From positions 1 through 64,000 of the forward strand of contig CAYNFQ010000001.1 in assembly GCA_964396715.1 (NCBI GenBank): a stretch of DNA of 64,000 nucleotides, given 5' to 3'. This stretch comes from CAYNFQ01 sp964396715 (GTDB lineage Bacteria; Patescibacteriota; Microgenomatia; Daviesbacterales; UBA10151). Every line of letters begins with the position of its first letter. Position 1 is the stretch's first letter. The position numbers and the translations under genes were made by a program. This document shows positions 7,997-17,228 of this stretch, one piece after another. The notes beneath the pieces are model-generated. The model did no database searches. It was not told where the DNA came from and worked only from the letters and a program-made list of their open reading frames with translations.

Positions 7997-10479
7997 AAAA
8001 CAGTAAACCTACATTACAAGTTGTAACTATGCCACACGTCCCGGGGAAGAAAGTTGATGGCAGACGAAAGCCTAATGGAATTCATAAAATAGATTTGGCA
8101 GAGACTTTTGGTATTTTTACCAAGGCTACACTTCCTCCTTTTATTAAAGATGGTTCAATATTAAACGAAGGCAGGCAAAAAGTATTTCTTGACAGGTATT
8201 CTTTGAAAGATGAGAAGGGCCAGCCAATGGAACAGCATCCGGAACAGATGTGGTGGAGAGTGGCAAATGGTATTGCCGCAATGGAAAAAACCGATCAGTT
8301 AAAAAAACATTGGGCAGAGGAGTTTTATCATGCTATGGAGGATTTTAAATTTATCCCGGGAGGAAGGATTTTATCCGGAGCAGGGACAGGTTTTGAAGTA
8401 ACTTTTTTTAACTGTTATGTGATTCCCTCACCGCAGGATTCAAGAGGTGGAATTATGGAGAATATTACCCATACTGTAGAGATCCAGGCCCGGGGTGGAG
8501 GAGTTGGGATCAACCTTTCCTCCCTTAGGCCCAATGGCGCCAGAGTTAAAAAAGTAAATGGCACCTCATCAGGTCCTGTTTCCTGGGCAGCCCTTTACAG
8601 TGCTGCCAACCATGATGTTATACAGCAAGGCGGTTCAAGACGGGGAGCCTTAATGTTAATGCTTCATGATTGGCATCCGGATGTGATTGAGTTTATCCAT
8701 GTTAAAGAAGACTTAAGTAAGATTCAGGGGGCAAATTTGTCTGTTTGCGTATCGGATAAATTTATGGAAGCAGTGAGAAATGATGATATTTGGGTTACTA
8801 AATTTCCAGACATTACAGACCCTGACTATGATAAGGTTTGGGATGGGGATATCGAAAAATGGGAGGCTATGGGTAAAAAGGCAGTGATATATGGAACATA
8901 CAAGTCCCGTGATGTTTGGGATCAAATCTGCACTGCTGCCTGGCGCTCTGCTGAACCTGGACTGCATTTTCTGGAAAGATCTAATAAATGGGGCAATACC
9001 TGGTATTTTGAGAAACTTTTATCAACCAATCCTTGTGGCGAACAGCCGCTTGGGGAGTGGGCTGTTTGTAATTTGGGAGCGATGAATTTGGCCGCATTTG
9101 TGGACAGGGGAGTGTTTAATTATCAGCTTTTGGCAGATACGGTTAAAGTAGCCATGAGGTTTATGGATAATGTAGTTGACGCCAATTATTATTTTTATGA
9201 TGAAAACGAAAAAAGAGCAAAAGAGATCAGAAGGACCGGAATTGGCACAATGGGCTTGGGTGATGTTTTAATCAAGATGAAAATCAGGTATGGGTCAGAG
9301 GAATCTTTAGAAGTTATGGAAAAGATTTACTCTACTATTCGTGACGCATCATATGAAACATCAAGCGATCTGGCTAAAGAAAAAGGGCATTTCCCTAAAT
9401 TTGATGCAAAAAAGTATTTGGAAGGCCATTTTATTAAACAATTGCCGGAGCATATTAAAGAAAAAATTAAAAAACAGGGTATCAGGAATGCAGTTATTTT
9501 AACTCAAGCTCCCACCGGCACTACCTCAATCCTTGCCGGAGTTTCCTCGGGGATTGAACCGGTATATGATTTTGCTTTTATCAGAAAAGATAGAATTGGC
9601 ACTCGTACCGTTTATCATCCTTTATATCAGGCCTGGAAAGAGGAACATCCGGATGAAGCAAAACCGGATTATTTCGTAGCAGCTAATGATCTTACCCCTG
9701 AAGAACATGTTAAGGTGCAGGCTTTAGCGCAAAAATATACAGATTCCTCTATTTCCAAGACTGTTAATGCCCCAAATTCCCACACCGTTGAGGATGTAAA
9801 AAAACTTTACATGGGGGCATATGAGCTGGGGTGCAAAGGTGTAACCTATTTTAGGGATGGTTCAAGGACGGGAGTTTTGTCCCATATGGATAACAAACAA
9901 GAGGAGGGAAAACTCCCGCAAGCCTTTGTGTCCCGTCCCATGATCCTTCATGGCAGAACATACAGGATGCAAACCCCTTTGGGTGAGGCTTTTATGACCA
10001 TCAACCGTGACGAGAACAACGAACCGTTTGAAGTTTTTATTACCATTGGCAAAGGCGGCATGCATACTATGGCAGATGCCGAGGCTATTGGTAGGTTAGT
10101 ATCGCTGTCTTTGCGGCTGGCCAGAGCAAATGGCCAATTAAATGCCAGAGAGGTAGCAAGAAAGATTATTTCACAGCTTCGGGGAATTGGAGGGGCATCA
10201 CATGTAGGGTTTGGTAAGGATAGAGTAATGAGTTTGGCAGATGCAATAGCCAAAGCTTTGGCAGAGGATTTGGCTGTGGGAGAGAACTCAGAGGTGGTAG
10301 AACAGGTTCCGCTAAATTTAACTCCGGCAGAGTCTTCAGCCAATACAGGCGTGGATGATGTGATAAGTATTGTATCTTCTAAACCCCAGGCAGACCTTTG
10401 CCCGGAATGCGGTTCAGCCAGCTTTGTAATGGAAGAGGGTTGCCAAAAATGCCACAGTTGTGGATACTCCATGTGTTAA
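7993..10479 (+). CDS. nrdJ: Adenosylcobalamin-dependent (class II) ribonucleotide reductase
   Basis: 828 residues. Class II signature stretches are present: FFNCYVIPSPQDSRGG (C141), NPCGEQPLGEWAVCNLG (thiyl-site C348 and nearby C357) and QAPTGTTSILAGVSSGIEPV. The C-terminus is a zinc-ribbon-like module (CPECG...CQKCHSCGYSMC) that can carry the thiols that re-reduce the active site. It makes deoxynucleotides without oxygen or an iron subunit but needs adenosylcobalamin. The adenosyltransferase at 11641 supplies that form. Translationally coupled to nrdR. Confidence 0.95.
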   Translation: MKNSKPTLQVVTMPHVPGKKVDGRRKPNGIHKIDLAETFGIFTKATLPPFIKDGSILNEGRQKVFLDRYSLKDEKGQPMEQHPEQMWWRVANGIAAMEKTDQLKKHWAEEFYHAMEDFKFIPGGRILSGAGTGFEVTFFNCYVIPSPQDSRGGIMENITHTVEIQARGGGVGINLSSLRPNGARVKKVNGTSSGPVSWAALYSAANHDVIQQGGSRRGALMLMLHDWHPDVIEFIHVKEDLSKIQGANLSVCVSDKFMEAVRNDDIWVTKFPDITDPDYDKVWDGDIEKWEAMGKKAVIYGTYKSRDVWDQICTAAWRSAEPGLHFLERSNKWGNTWYFEKLLSTNPCGEQPLGEWAVCNLGAMNLAAFVDRGVFNYQLLADTVKVAMRFMDNVVDANYYFYDENEKRAKEIRRTGIGTMGLGDVLIKMKIRYGSEESLEVMEKIYSTIRDASYETSSDLAKEKGHFPKFDAKKYLEGHFIKQLPEHIKEKIKKQGIRNAVILTQAPTGTTSILAGVSSGIEPVYDFAFIRKDRIGTRTVYHPLYQAWKEEHPDEAKPDYFVAANDLTPEEHVKVQALAQKYTDSSISKTVNAPNSHTVEDVKKLYMGAYELGCKGVTYFRDGSRTGVLSHMDNKQEEGKLPQAFVSRPMILHGRTYRMQTPLGEAFMTINRDENNEPFEVFITIGKGGMHTMADAEAIGRLVSLSLRLARANGQLNAREVARKIISQLRGIGGASHVGFGKDRVMSLADAIAKALAEDLAVGENSEVVEQVPLNLTPAESSANTGVDDVISIVSSKPQADLCPECGSASFVMEEGCQKCHSCGYSMC

Positions 10480-10511
10480 TATATTAGAATAATGCAAAAG
10501 TCTTTAATCGA

Positions 10512-10730
10512 ATGGGGGGGTGGTATGGGGCTATAGCCATAATGACCGCCTTTGCATTATCCAGTTTTTCTGTCATCAAACCTACTGATTTACTCTATCA
10601 AATATTAAATCTTACTGGTGCAGCAGGAATAGTCTTAGTCTCATTTTACAAAAGAGCTTATCAACCAGGTATATTGAATATAATTTGGGCAGTAATAGCC
10701 CTAGTTTCGATAATGAAAATTCTATTTTAG
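10512..10730 (+). CDS. CBU_0592-like small membrane protein
   Basis: 72 residues with two to three hydrophobic segments and the stretch FYKRAYQPGILNIIWAVIAL. The pattern fits the small CBU_0592-type membrane family of unknown function. The start at 10512 is poorly supported by a ribosome-binding site. It follows nrdJ at 32 bp and ends before the REP hairpins. Confidence 0.6.
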   Translation: MGGWYGAIAIMTAFALSSFSVIKPTDLLYQILNLTGAAGIVLVSFYKRAYQPGILNIIWAVIALVSIMKILF

Positions 10731-10832
10731 TTTTCCAAACCAGATTTGTACACTCATTATTGTGAAAAATTTTTGTAAATTTAAAAATTGTTTGAGCCTG
10801 AAGAAAACTAAATATCTGCAGGTGCTAACCTA

Positions 10833-10861
10833 TTCCACCCCATAAGGGTACTAAGGTGGAG
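10833..10861. repeat. REP-like hairpin, copy 1
   Basis: TTCCACC (10833-10839) pairs with GGTGGAG (10855-10861), one G-U pair, over a 15-nt loop. It shares its stem sequence with the hairpins at 10867 and 11585 and lies at the 3' side of the tyrosine transposase gene. Confidence 0.6.
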
Positions 10862-10866
10862 CTATA

Positions 10867-10887
10867 CTTCCACCCCCGAGGTGGAGG
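10867..10887. repeat. REP-like hairpin, copy 2
   Basis: CTTCCACC, a CCCGA loop, then GGTGGAGG: an 8-bp stem with one G-U pair. The same stem and loop recur perfectly at 11585-11607 on the other side of the transposase gene. Confidence 0.7.
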
Positions 10888-10897
10888 CTCATTTAAT

Positions 10898-11548
10898 TTA
10901 AAAATCTTCATCTATTAACTGATGCTTTATTCTTTCTAAATTCTGGGCATAAGAAATCTGATCTAAACAAAATTTCTGGTAGGAGGCTTCATCTTTAAAA
11001 AAACCTAAAATCTCATCCTTTTTACAAATACCCTTATGGTTATTGGTATACTCATTATAAGAAGACCATTCATAATCACTTAAATCCTTTACTAAAAAAG
11101 AGGTAATCGGATTTAAATGAATGTAGCGGGAAACATGGATTAGTTGTTCATCCGATTCTATCAAAACTGCTTTAAACTGTCCTTGGAATAAAGGACCAAC
11201 CCTATTATATTTCAAATTATAAAACTTGGTATAGCTGTTGATTAACTTACCTACAAATTCGCTAATTCCTCCATCAGAGGTTTGTTTTAAAAGGAGATGA
11301 AAATGATTCGGCATTAAGCAGTAGCAAATAATATCAACAATTTTCTTATTGGGATCAGGTTTAAATAAGCTGTTGTTGAAAGAATGGGAAAATTTTGGTT
11401 TTGGCCCTTCCAGCTGGTAATAGCTAATTGCCTGTAAAAATCTTTTGTAACATCTTCTGTCTTCAAAAATACGTCTTTTTTCAACTCCCCGATTATATAT
11501 ATGATAAAACTGACCATTAACTAAAGGTGTTATTCTTGTCGGCATCAA
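10898..11548 (-). CDS. REP-associated tyrosine transposase (IS200-like Y1 family)
   Basis: 216 residues. The HUH motif is in CLMPNHFHLLLKQ, and SYTKFYNLKYNRVGPLFQGQFKA contains the candidate catalytic tyrosine. GQFYHIYNRGVEKRRIF at the N-terminus is typical of the family. These single-strand transposases act on REP hairpins. Matching hairpins flank the gene (10833-10887 and 11585-11607), which supports a RAYT rather than an ordinary insertion sequence. It sits between nrdJ and cobO and points opposite to both. Confidence 0.88.
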   Translation of the reverse strand: MMPTRITPLVNGQFYHIYNRGVEKRRIFEDRRCYKRFLQAISYYQLEGPKPKFSHSFNNSLFKPDPNKKIVDIICYCLMPNHFHLLLKQTSDGGISEFVGKLINSYTKFYNLKYNRVGPLFQGQFKAVLIESDEQLIHVSRYIHLNPITSFLVKDLSDYEWSSYNEYTNNHKGICKKDEILGFFKDEASYQKFCLDQISYAQNLERIKHQLIDEDF

Positions 11549-11584
11549 GCACAGAATACATTAAAAATCCCGAGGTGTCAATAC

Positions 11585-11607
11585 ACTTCCACCCCCGAGG
11601 TGGAAGT
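11585..11607. repeat. REP-like hairpin, copy 3 (perfect)
   Basis: ACTTCCACC (11585-11593), loop CCCGA, GGTGGAAGT (11599-11607): a perfect 9-bp stem. A half copy (CCCGAGGTG) precedes it at about 11569-11577. It lies just upstream of the transposase start and of the cobO promoter. Confidence 0.75.
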
Positions 11608-11628
11608 ACAAATTGTCTCTGAGTTTGC

Positions 11629-11634
11629 TAAAAT
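11629..11634 (+). promoter_or_regulatory. -10 box for a leaderless cobO transcript
   Basis: TAAAAT is separated from ATG 11641 by exactly 6 nt (CCGGCT), and no Shine-Dalgarno sequence is visible. No clear -35 is seen. Confidence 0.5.
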
Positions 11635-11640
11635 CCGGCT

Positions 11641-12174
11641 ATGGATAATGAAAAAGGTTTGGTTATTTTATATACTGGTGAGGGGAAGGGGAAAACCACG
11701 GCGGCATTGGGTCTGGTATTACGTGCAGTAGGATATAACAGAAAATGCCTGATTGTGCAGTTTGGCAAGATTTGGTTTACAGGGGAGTTAGCAGGGGTAA
11801 AGAGACTCTCTCCGCTTGTCAAAATAGTTCAGGGTGGCAAAGGATTTGTCAAAATTTTGGGGGACAAACTGCCTTTGAAGGAGCATAAAAAAGCAGCCAA
11901 AAATGCCTTTAACTTATTATATAAAGAGGCCACTTCCAACAAATGGGATGTGGTGGTTTGTGACGAAATAGTGGGAGCTGTATCATCTAAACTTTTATCC
12001 CTAAAGCTGGTTGTGAAATTAATTCGAGATAAACCTCAAAGGTTGGATTTAGTTTTAACCGGCCACCATGCACCTAAACAGTTGATTGATTTTGCAGATT
12101 TGGCTACAGAGATGGTAGAATTAAAACATCCTTACAAAATAGGGATTTTAGCTAAAAAGGGTATTGACTTTTAG
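11641..12174 (+). CDS. cobO: Cob(I)alamin adenosyltransferase (CobA/CobO/BtuR)
   Basis: 177 residues. The P-loop GEGKGKTTAALGL sits at about 13-25, followed by the family stretch CLIVQFGK and the Walker-B-like VVCDEIVGA. It transfers the adenosyl group of ATP to cobalamin. No cobalamin synthesis genes are seen, so the cell presumably salvages B12 and activates it for the class II reductase at 7993. The two genes are separated only by a small membrane protein gene and the transposase. Confidence 0.92.
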   Translation: MDNEKGLVILYTGEGKGKTTAALGLVLRAVGYNRKCLIVQFGKIWFTGELAGVKRLSPLVKIVQGGKGFVKILGDKLPLKEHKKAAKNAFNLLYKEATSNKWDVVVCDEIVGAVSSKLLSLKLVVKLIRDKPQRLDLVLTGHHAPKQLIDFADLATEMVELKHPYKIGILAKKGIDF

Positions 12175-12192
12175 CACTCAACATGATAAAGT
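12164..12192 (+). promoter_or_regulatory. Promoter of lon
   Basis: TTGACT (12164-12169), 17-nt spacer, TAAAGT (12187-12192). The CIRCE inverted repeat covers the spacer and -10, so repressor binding would block RNA polymerase. The promoter overlaps the end of cobO. Confidence 0.55.
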
Positions 12193-12197
12193 GCTAA
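12171..12197 (+). promoter_or_regulatory. CIRCE operator (HrcA site) upstream of lon
   Basis: TTAGCACTC (12171-12179), 9-nt spacer, AAGTGCTAA (12189-12197). This matches the consensus TTAGCACTC-N9-GAGTGCTAA in 17 of 18 arm positions and has the exact spacing. CIRCE binds the heat-shock repressor HrcA, usually before groE or dnaK genes. Its position 26 bp before lon implies heat-shock control of the protease. It overlaps the cobO stop codon. Confidence 0.85.
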
Positions 12198-12222
12198 GAA
12201 GTGGCTGATTTGCGTTTTTAAT

Positions 12223-14643
12223 ATGGCTGATTTTATCAAACCAATTTTGAATGAACCTCTAAAATTAAAACCAACCATGCCGGTAGGGCCGCTGCGCGAT
12301 ACTGTTATCTTCCCCGGCAATTCCGTGCCTATTATTTCCGGCAGGCCTAAATCCAAGGCAGCCTTGGATGTGGCATGGAACAGCGATAAATTGATAGTTT
12401 TTGTGACCCAAAAAAATTCCCGGATTGAAGACCCGACAGATAAAGATTTATATAAAGTGGGGACTGTTTGTTTAATCAGAAGAGTAGTGAAAAATCCGGA
12501 AGGTGAATATACCCTGCAGGCAGAGGGTTTAAGCAGAGTTTATTTAAAAAACTTTATCCGGACAGACCCGTTTTTGGAAGCAGAGATTGAGGAAATTCCG
12601 GAGCTTTATGAAAAGAGCGAGCAGACAGAAGCACAGGTTCGAACCGTCAGAGAACAGGTTAAAAGATTTTTGGAGTTAGGCGGGAATCCTTTTTTTGATT
12701 CGGCAAATTTTGCCAACTGGTCACTCTTTACTTACTCAGATGATCCAAACCAGATGGTTAATTCCATTACCCAGTCAATTGATTTTAAAACCATAGACAA
12801 ACAGCAAATTTTGGAAATGGTTTCCGCGCAAGAAAGACTGCAAAGATTATCCGAGCTATTGGCAAAAGAGGTCAGGATTTTGGAAATTTCCCAAAAAATC
12901 TCCTCCCAAACTCAGGAACGGGTTTCCCGCATGACCAAAGAAGCAATTTTAAGAGAACAGATGAAAAGCATTGAAGAGGAGTTGGGCGGAGGAGATGGTG
13001 AACATCATGAAATCAGAGAATTTGAGTTAAAAATTAAAAAGAGCGGTATGCCAAAAGAAGTTTTGGAGCGGGCTAAAAAGGAACTGTCAAGGCTCGCTAA
13101 GATGTCCTCATACAACCCTGAAGCAGGTTATATCAGAAACTATCTGGAGTGGTTAACTGATATACCTTGGAGACTGGGCAAGAAGGTTAAAATTGATTTA
13201 AAAAAAGCAGAGGAGATTTTGGAGGAAGATCACTGGGGACTGAAAAAGGTAAAAGAGCGAATTGTTGAATATTTGGCAGTACACAAATTATCCGGTAAAA
13301 TGCGGGGGCCGATTCTTTGTTTTGTCGGTCCTCCGGGCACAGGCAAGACTTCAATTGGAAAATCTATTGCCAGAGCCTTGTCTCGAAAATTCATCAAAGT
13401 TTCATTGGGAGGAATCAGGGATGAGGCGGAGATTAGAGGTCACAGAAGAACATATGTGGGGAGCATGCCGGGCAGGATCATACAGGGAGTAAAGCAGGCA
13501 GGTGCTTCCAATCCGGTCTTCATGCTGGATGAGATAGATAAAATCGGTACCGATTACAGAGGAGATCCCTCAGCCGCCCTTTTGGAAGCCTTGGATCCGG
13601 AACAAAATGAAGGTTTTTCCGACCATTACTTGGAAGTGCCATATGATCTGTCTAATGTGATGTTTATCACCACCGCCAATATTTTGGATACCATCCCGCC
13701 TGCGCTAAGGGACAGGCTGGAGGTAATCCGTTACCCTGGTTATACTGAAGATGAGAAATTCCACATTGCCAAAAAGTTTTTAATCCCTAAACAGATTGTC
13801 AATCATGGTTTAAGAAGCGAACAAGTTGAATTTTCTGATGAAGCAATTTATTCCATGATTCGCGAATACACCAGAGAAGCGGGAGTGAGAAACTTGGAAA
13901 GGGAAATTTCGGCAGTGCTAAGAAAGGTGGCAAGAATTACTGCCGAAGGTAATGGCGAGGTTAAGAAATTTATGATTTCACCGGATGATATCCATAAGTT
14001 TTTGGGGCCAATTAAATTCTTGCCTATCTTGGCTGAAAAGATGGATGAAGTAGGCATGTCTACAGGTTTGTCTGTATCAGAGGCCGGTGGTGAAATTTTA
14101 TTTATTGAGGTGACTTTGATGCCGGGAAAGGGCAGTTTACTTTTGACAGGACAATTGGGGGACGTCATGAAAGAATCAGGTCAGGCCGCCATGTCTTATG
14201 TCAGATCACGATGGGCTTCTCTGGGACTTTCGGAAAGGTTTTTCCAGAAAGTGGATGTGCATGTTCATGTGCCGGAAGGGGCCATTCCCAAGGATGGACC
14301 ATCAGCAGGAATTGCTCTGACCTCAGCCATAGTCTCTGCCTTCACCAAAGTTCCCGTCAAGCGGGATGTGGCTATGACTGGAGAGGTAACTTTAAGGGGT
14401 AGGGTGTTGGAAATAGGGGGATTTAAAGAAAAAGTTTTGGCAGCTCATCGGGCCGGTGTAAAAACAGTAATTGCTCCCTCGGATAATAAAAAAGATCTGG
14501 AAGATATTCCGGATTATGTACAAAAGGATTTGAAATTTGTCTTTGTCAAACATATGGACGAGGTGCTGGAAGTGGCTTTGATCAGCTCTCCTAAACCCGC
14601 TACTCCAAAAACAATCCCCCTGACTCCCGCATATGTAGCTTAG
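12223..14643 (+). CDS. lon: ATP-dependent protease Lon
   Basis: 806 residues with the full Lon order: an N-terminal substrate domain ([17 protein letters not shown]...), a coiled helical region, an AAA+ module (Walker [21 protein letters not shown]), and the C-terminal serine-lysine protease domain (PKDGPSAG with S694; lysine in GGFKEK near 735-737). It degrades misfolded and regulatory proteins in the cytoplasm. Length is typical. The CIRCE element upstream predicts HrcA-dependent heat induction. Confidence 0.97.
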   Translation: MADFIKPILNEPLKLKPTMPVGPLRDTVIFPGNSVPIISGRPKSKAALDVAWNSDKLIVFVTQKNSRIEDPTDKDLYKVGTVCLIRRVVKNPEGEYTLQAEGLSRVYLKNFIRTDPFLEAEIEEIPELYEKSEQTEAQVRTVREQVKRFLELGGNPFFDSANFANWSLFTYSDDPNQMVNSITQSIDFKTIDKQQILEMVSAQERLQRLSELLAKEVRILEISQKISSQTQERVSRMTKEAILREQMKSIEEELGGGDGEHHEIREFELKIKKSGMPKEVLERAKKELSRLAKMSSYNPEAGYIRNYLEWLTDIPWRLGKKVKIDLKKAEEILEEDHWGLKKVKERIVEYLAVHKLSGKMRGPILCFVGPPGTGKTSIGKSIARALSRKFIKVSLGGIRDEAEIRGHRRTYVGSMPGRIIQGVKQAGASNPVFMLDEIDKIGTDYRGDPSAALLEALDPEQNEGFSDHYLEVPYDLSNVMFITTANILDTIPPALRDRLEVIRYPGYTEDEKFHIAKKFLIPKQIVNHGLRSEQVEFSDEAIYSMIREYTREAGVRNLEREISAVLRKVARITAEGNGEVKKFMISPDDIHKFLGPIKFLPILAEKMDEVGMSTGLSVSEAGGEILFIEVTLMPGKGSLLLTGQLGDVMKESGQAAMSYVRSRWASLGLSERFFQKVDVHVHVPEGAIPKDGPSAGIALTSAIVSAFTKVPVKRDVAMTGEVTLRGRVLEIGGFKEKVLAAHRAGVKTVIAPSDNKKDLEDIPDYVQKDLKFVFVKHMDEVLEVALISSPKPATPKTIPLTPAYVA

Positions 14644-14646
14644 TCC

Positions 14647-14676
14647 TTGACTTGCTTTGCCTTCCTGTTGTAAATT
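14647..14676 (+). promoter_or_regulatory. Promoter of hppA
   Basis: TTGACT (14647-14652), 18-nt spacer, TAAATT (14671-14676), 7 nt before GTG 14684. This predicts a leaderless or nearly leaderless transcript and supports the GTG start. Confidence 0.45.
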
Positions 14677-14683
14677 CAAAGGC

Positions 14684-16708
14684 GTGGATTTAATTGTCAA
14701 TAATATCAATTTAATGATCTGGGCTGCTGTTTTAGCAGCACTTTTTTATGGTATTTGGCTGATTGTTGATATTTTAAAACAACCTGCCGGTGATGAGAAA
14801 ATGCAGGCAATTGCCAGAGCCATTCAGGTGGGGGCGGCAGCATATTTGAGGAGGCAGTACCAGGTTGTGACTGTGGTTGCAGTCATTTTGTCAGCGGGAA
14901 TTTATTACTTGCTGGGTCAAAATATGGCAACAGGATTTTTAATAGGAGCTGTTTTATCTGCTCTGGCTGGATTTATCGGCATGTCTGTGGCAGTTAGAGC
15001 AAATGTGAGAGTGGCAGAAATTGCCAAAACTGGTTTATCAGAAGCTTTTAGTCTTTCTTTTAAAGGCGGGGCAGTTACAGGATTTTTGGTGGTAGGGTTG
15101 GCTTTGGCGGCAGTTTGGGGATTTTATCAGTACACAGGTGGAGATATTAAATCCTTAATAGGTTTGGGTTTTGGAGGATCACTTATTTCTGTTTTTGCCC
15201 GTTTGGGAGGAGGTATATTTACCAAAGGGGCAGATGTGGGAGCGGATTTGGTGGGTAAACTTGAAGCAGGCATCCCTGAGGATGATCCCAGAAACCCGGC
15301 TGTAATTGCCGATAATGTGGGGGATAACGTGGGGGATGATGCCGGTATGGCAGCGGATATTTTTGAGACGTATGTTATTACGGCTATTGCCGCAATCTTA
15401 TTGGGTAATCTTTTATTGCCATCTTTCCCGCAGGCTCTGACTTTCCCGCTGGTGATTTTAGCTGCAGGAATTTTTGCCTCAGTTTTGGGCTCATTTTTTG
15501 TCAGGCTGACCGGCCCGCCTCACGAAGCGGGGAAAAGCATCATGGGCGCTTTGTATAAAGGGTTGATTGCCACAGTGGTCTTTTGCGCCATATTTTTCTA
15601 TCCCATCACTACGGCTCTGATGGGGGAAAATGGATTGTATCTTACTTTTAATTTATACCTTGCCTCAATGATTGGAGTTTTGGTGACAGCGGGAATGGTT
15701 TTTATCACAGAATATTACACAGGCACTAAATACGCTCCGGTGCAAAATCTTGCTTCCGCTTCCAAAACCGGACATGCCACCAACATTATTGCAGGTCTGG
15801 CGCTTTCTATGAAATCAACTTTTTGGCCGGTTATTTTGATCTCAGCTGCGGTGCTGATTAGTTTTTCTTTGGCAGGGTTGTACGGAATAGCCTTGGCCGG
15901 AGTAACCATGCTTTCTTTGGCAGGTATGGTGGTGGCGATCGATGCCTTTGGACCAATTACTGATAATGCAGGAGGTATTGCCGAAATGTCCGGTTTGCCT
16001 CAAAAGGTGAGAGATGTGACAGACCCTCTGGATGCTGTTGGTAACACCACCAAAGCAGTTACCAAAGGTTATGCCATAGGTTCGGCTGCTTTGGCAGCGC
16101 TGGTTTTATTTGCTTCCTTTGCAGAAGAATTTACTTCTGCTACTTCTCAGCTGAATTTTTCTTTGTCAGATCCCAATGTTTTGATCGGACTGTTTATTGG
16201 CGGGGCTCTGCCGTATATTTTTGCTTCCTTTGCCATGGAGGCAGTGGGGAAAGCAGGGGGAGCTGTTGTTGAGGAGGTCAGAAGGCAGTTTAAAACAATC
16301 AAAGGGATAATGGATGGTAGCGCCAAGCCAGATTATGCCAAATGCGTGGAAATTGTGACCTCCTCCGCTCAAAAAGAGATGCTCATTCCAGCCCTGATTC
16401 CGGTTCTTTCTCCTGTTATGGTGGGATTTGTGTTAGGGCCTGTTGCTTTGGGCGGAATGTTGGTTGGATCAATAGTGACAGGGATATTTGTGGCAGTTTC
16501 CATGACCACAGGAGGGGCTGCCTGGGATAATGCCAAAAAATATATAGAAACAGGTAAATTTGGGGGTAAAGGCTCTGAGGCTCACAAAGCAGCAGTCACA
16601 GGAGATACAGTCGGTGATCCGTATAAGGATACAGCAGGACCCGCTATCAATCCCATGATTAAGGTGGTTAATATAGTAGCTTTGTTATTGGTCCCATTCC
16701 TCCGCTAA
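14684..16708 (+). CDS. hppA: Membrane-bound proton-translocating pyrophosphatase
   Basis: 674 residues from GTG 14684, with about 15-16 membrane helices. The pyrophosphate-binding segment reads [18 protein letters not shown], then [16 protein letters not shown]. The diagnostic NTTKAVTKG carries lysine (about residue 457), where K+-dependent enzymes have alanine, so this belongs to the K+-independent, proton-pumping class. It couples PPi hydrolysis to a membrane potential, useful in a fermentative cell. A longer ATG frame from 14657 adds a cysteine-containing stretch not typical of the family. Confidence 0.93.
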   Translation: MDLIVNNINLMIWAAVLAALFYGIWLIVDILKQPAGDEKMQAIARAIQVGAAAYLRRQYQVVTVVAVILSAGIYYLLGQNMATGFLIGAVLSALAGFIGMSVAVRANVRVAEIAKTGLSEAFSLSFKGGAVTGFLVVGLALAAVWGFYQYTGGDIKSLIGLGFGGSLISVFARLGGGIFTKGADVGADLVGKLEAGIPEDDPRNPAVIADNVGDNVGDDAGMAADIFETYVITAIAAILLGNLLLPSFPQALTFPLVILAAGIFASVLGSFFVRLTGPPHEAGKSIMGALYKGLIATVVFCAIFFYPITTALMGENGLYLTFNLYLASMIGVLVTAGMVFITEYYTGTKYAPVQNLASASKTGHATNIIAGLALSMKSTFWPVILISAAVLISFSLAGLYGIALAGVTMLSLAGMVVAIDAFGPITDNAGGIAEMSGLPQKVRDVTDPLDAVGNTTKAVTKGYAIGSAALAALVLFASFAEEFTSATSQLNFSLSDPNVLIGLFIGGALPYIFASFAMEAVGKAGGAVVEEVRRQFKTIKGIMDGSAKPDYAKCVEIVTSSAQKEMLIPALIPVLSPVMVGFVLGPVALGGMLVGSIVTGIFVAVSMTTGGAAWDNAKKYIETGKFGGKGSEAHKAAVTGDTVGDPYKDTAGPAINPMIKVVNIVALLLVPFLR

Positions 16709-16730
16709 ATTCTGTCTTACGGTAACTCTA

Positions 16731-17144
16731 CTACTGGCTTGGAGTGGGGAGTGGAGCGGGTTGGCCACCCATGAGGGCGTTTTTTACTTCATTAACCACT
16801 TGATCCGGAGTATATGATGCTTTGATTAAGTAAGCTTGAGCTCCCAGTTCAAACCCTTCTTTGATCACTGCCTCCTGCCCCAAATTTGTTAAAAGGATGG
16901 TAATCATTTTAGAGGCAGGGTTTTGGGTTTTAAATTCTCTTAAAAGTTGTAGTCCATTCATCCCCGGCAGCATGATATCCAAAAGCAGCAGGTCAAAAGT
17001 TTCAGATCTTAGCATATTCAAACCCGACTGCCCGTCAACTGCGAACTTAACAGAAAACCCGGCATTGGTTAATTGCCGGACGTATAATTCCCTGATAAAA
17101 TCCTCGTCTTCAACAAGCAATATTTTCTTAGGAGATGGACCCAT
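16731..17144 (-). CDS. Single-domain response regulator (CheY-like receiver)
   Basis: 137 residues from ATG 17144. It is a lone receiver domain: the acidic pair is in LLVEDEDF, the phospho-acceptor aspartate in LLLLDIMLPGMNG, and the lysine in YLIKAS. There is no output domain, only a short Pro-rich tail, so it must act through protein contacts. It follows the histidine kinase on the same strand. A longer frame from 17231 runs through the hairpin repeats and is not preferred. A TATAAT lies 13 nt before the start. Confidence 0.88.
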   Translation of the reverse strand: MGPSPKKILLVEDEDFIRELYVRQLTNAGFSVKFAVDGQSGLNMLRSETFDLLLLDIMLPGMNGLQLLREFKTQNPASKMITILLTNLGQEAVIKEGFELGAQAYLIKASYTPDQVVNEVKNALMGGQPAPLPTPSQ

Positions 17145-17180
17145 TACAGTTAATTCTATTATAAAAGCATTTATTTTTTC

Positions 17181-17228
17181 AACCACGTTCATGTAAACTG
17201 AACGTGGTTCATGTAAACTGAACGTGGT
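17181..17228. repeat. Hairpin and 20-bp tandem repeat between kinase and receiver genes
   Basis: AACCACGTTCA (17181-17191) and TGAACGTGGTT (17199-17209) form a perfect 11-bp stem with a 7-nt loop. The 20-bp unit starting TTCATGTAAACTG (17189-17208) is repeated exactly at 17209-17228, ending at the kinase stop codon. It may end or process the kinase message before the receiver gene. Confidence 0.75.

Noticed and set aside
9948..10472. A 174-codon minus-strand frame inside nrdJ
   Set aside because: It is antisense to conserved reductase coding sequence and has no recognisable domain.
14657..14683. ATG start for the pyrophosphatase at 14657
   Set aside because: It would lie before the predicted transcription start and adds MPSCCKFKG, which is unlike the family's N-terminus.
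17189..17228. Possible CRISPR or iteron array
   Set aside because: Only two 20-bp units in direct contact with no spacers; better described as a duplicated hairpin.
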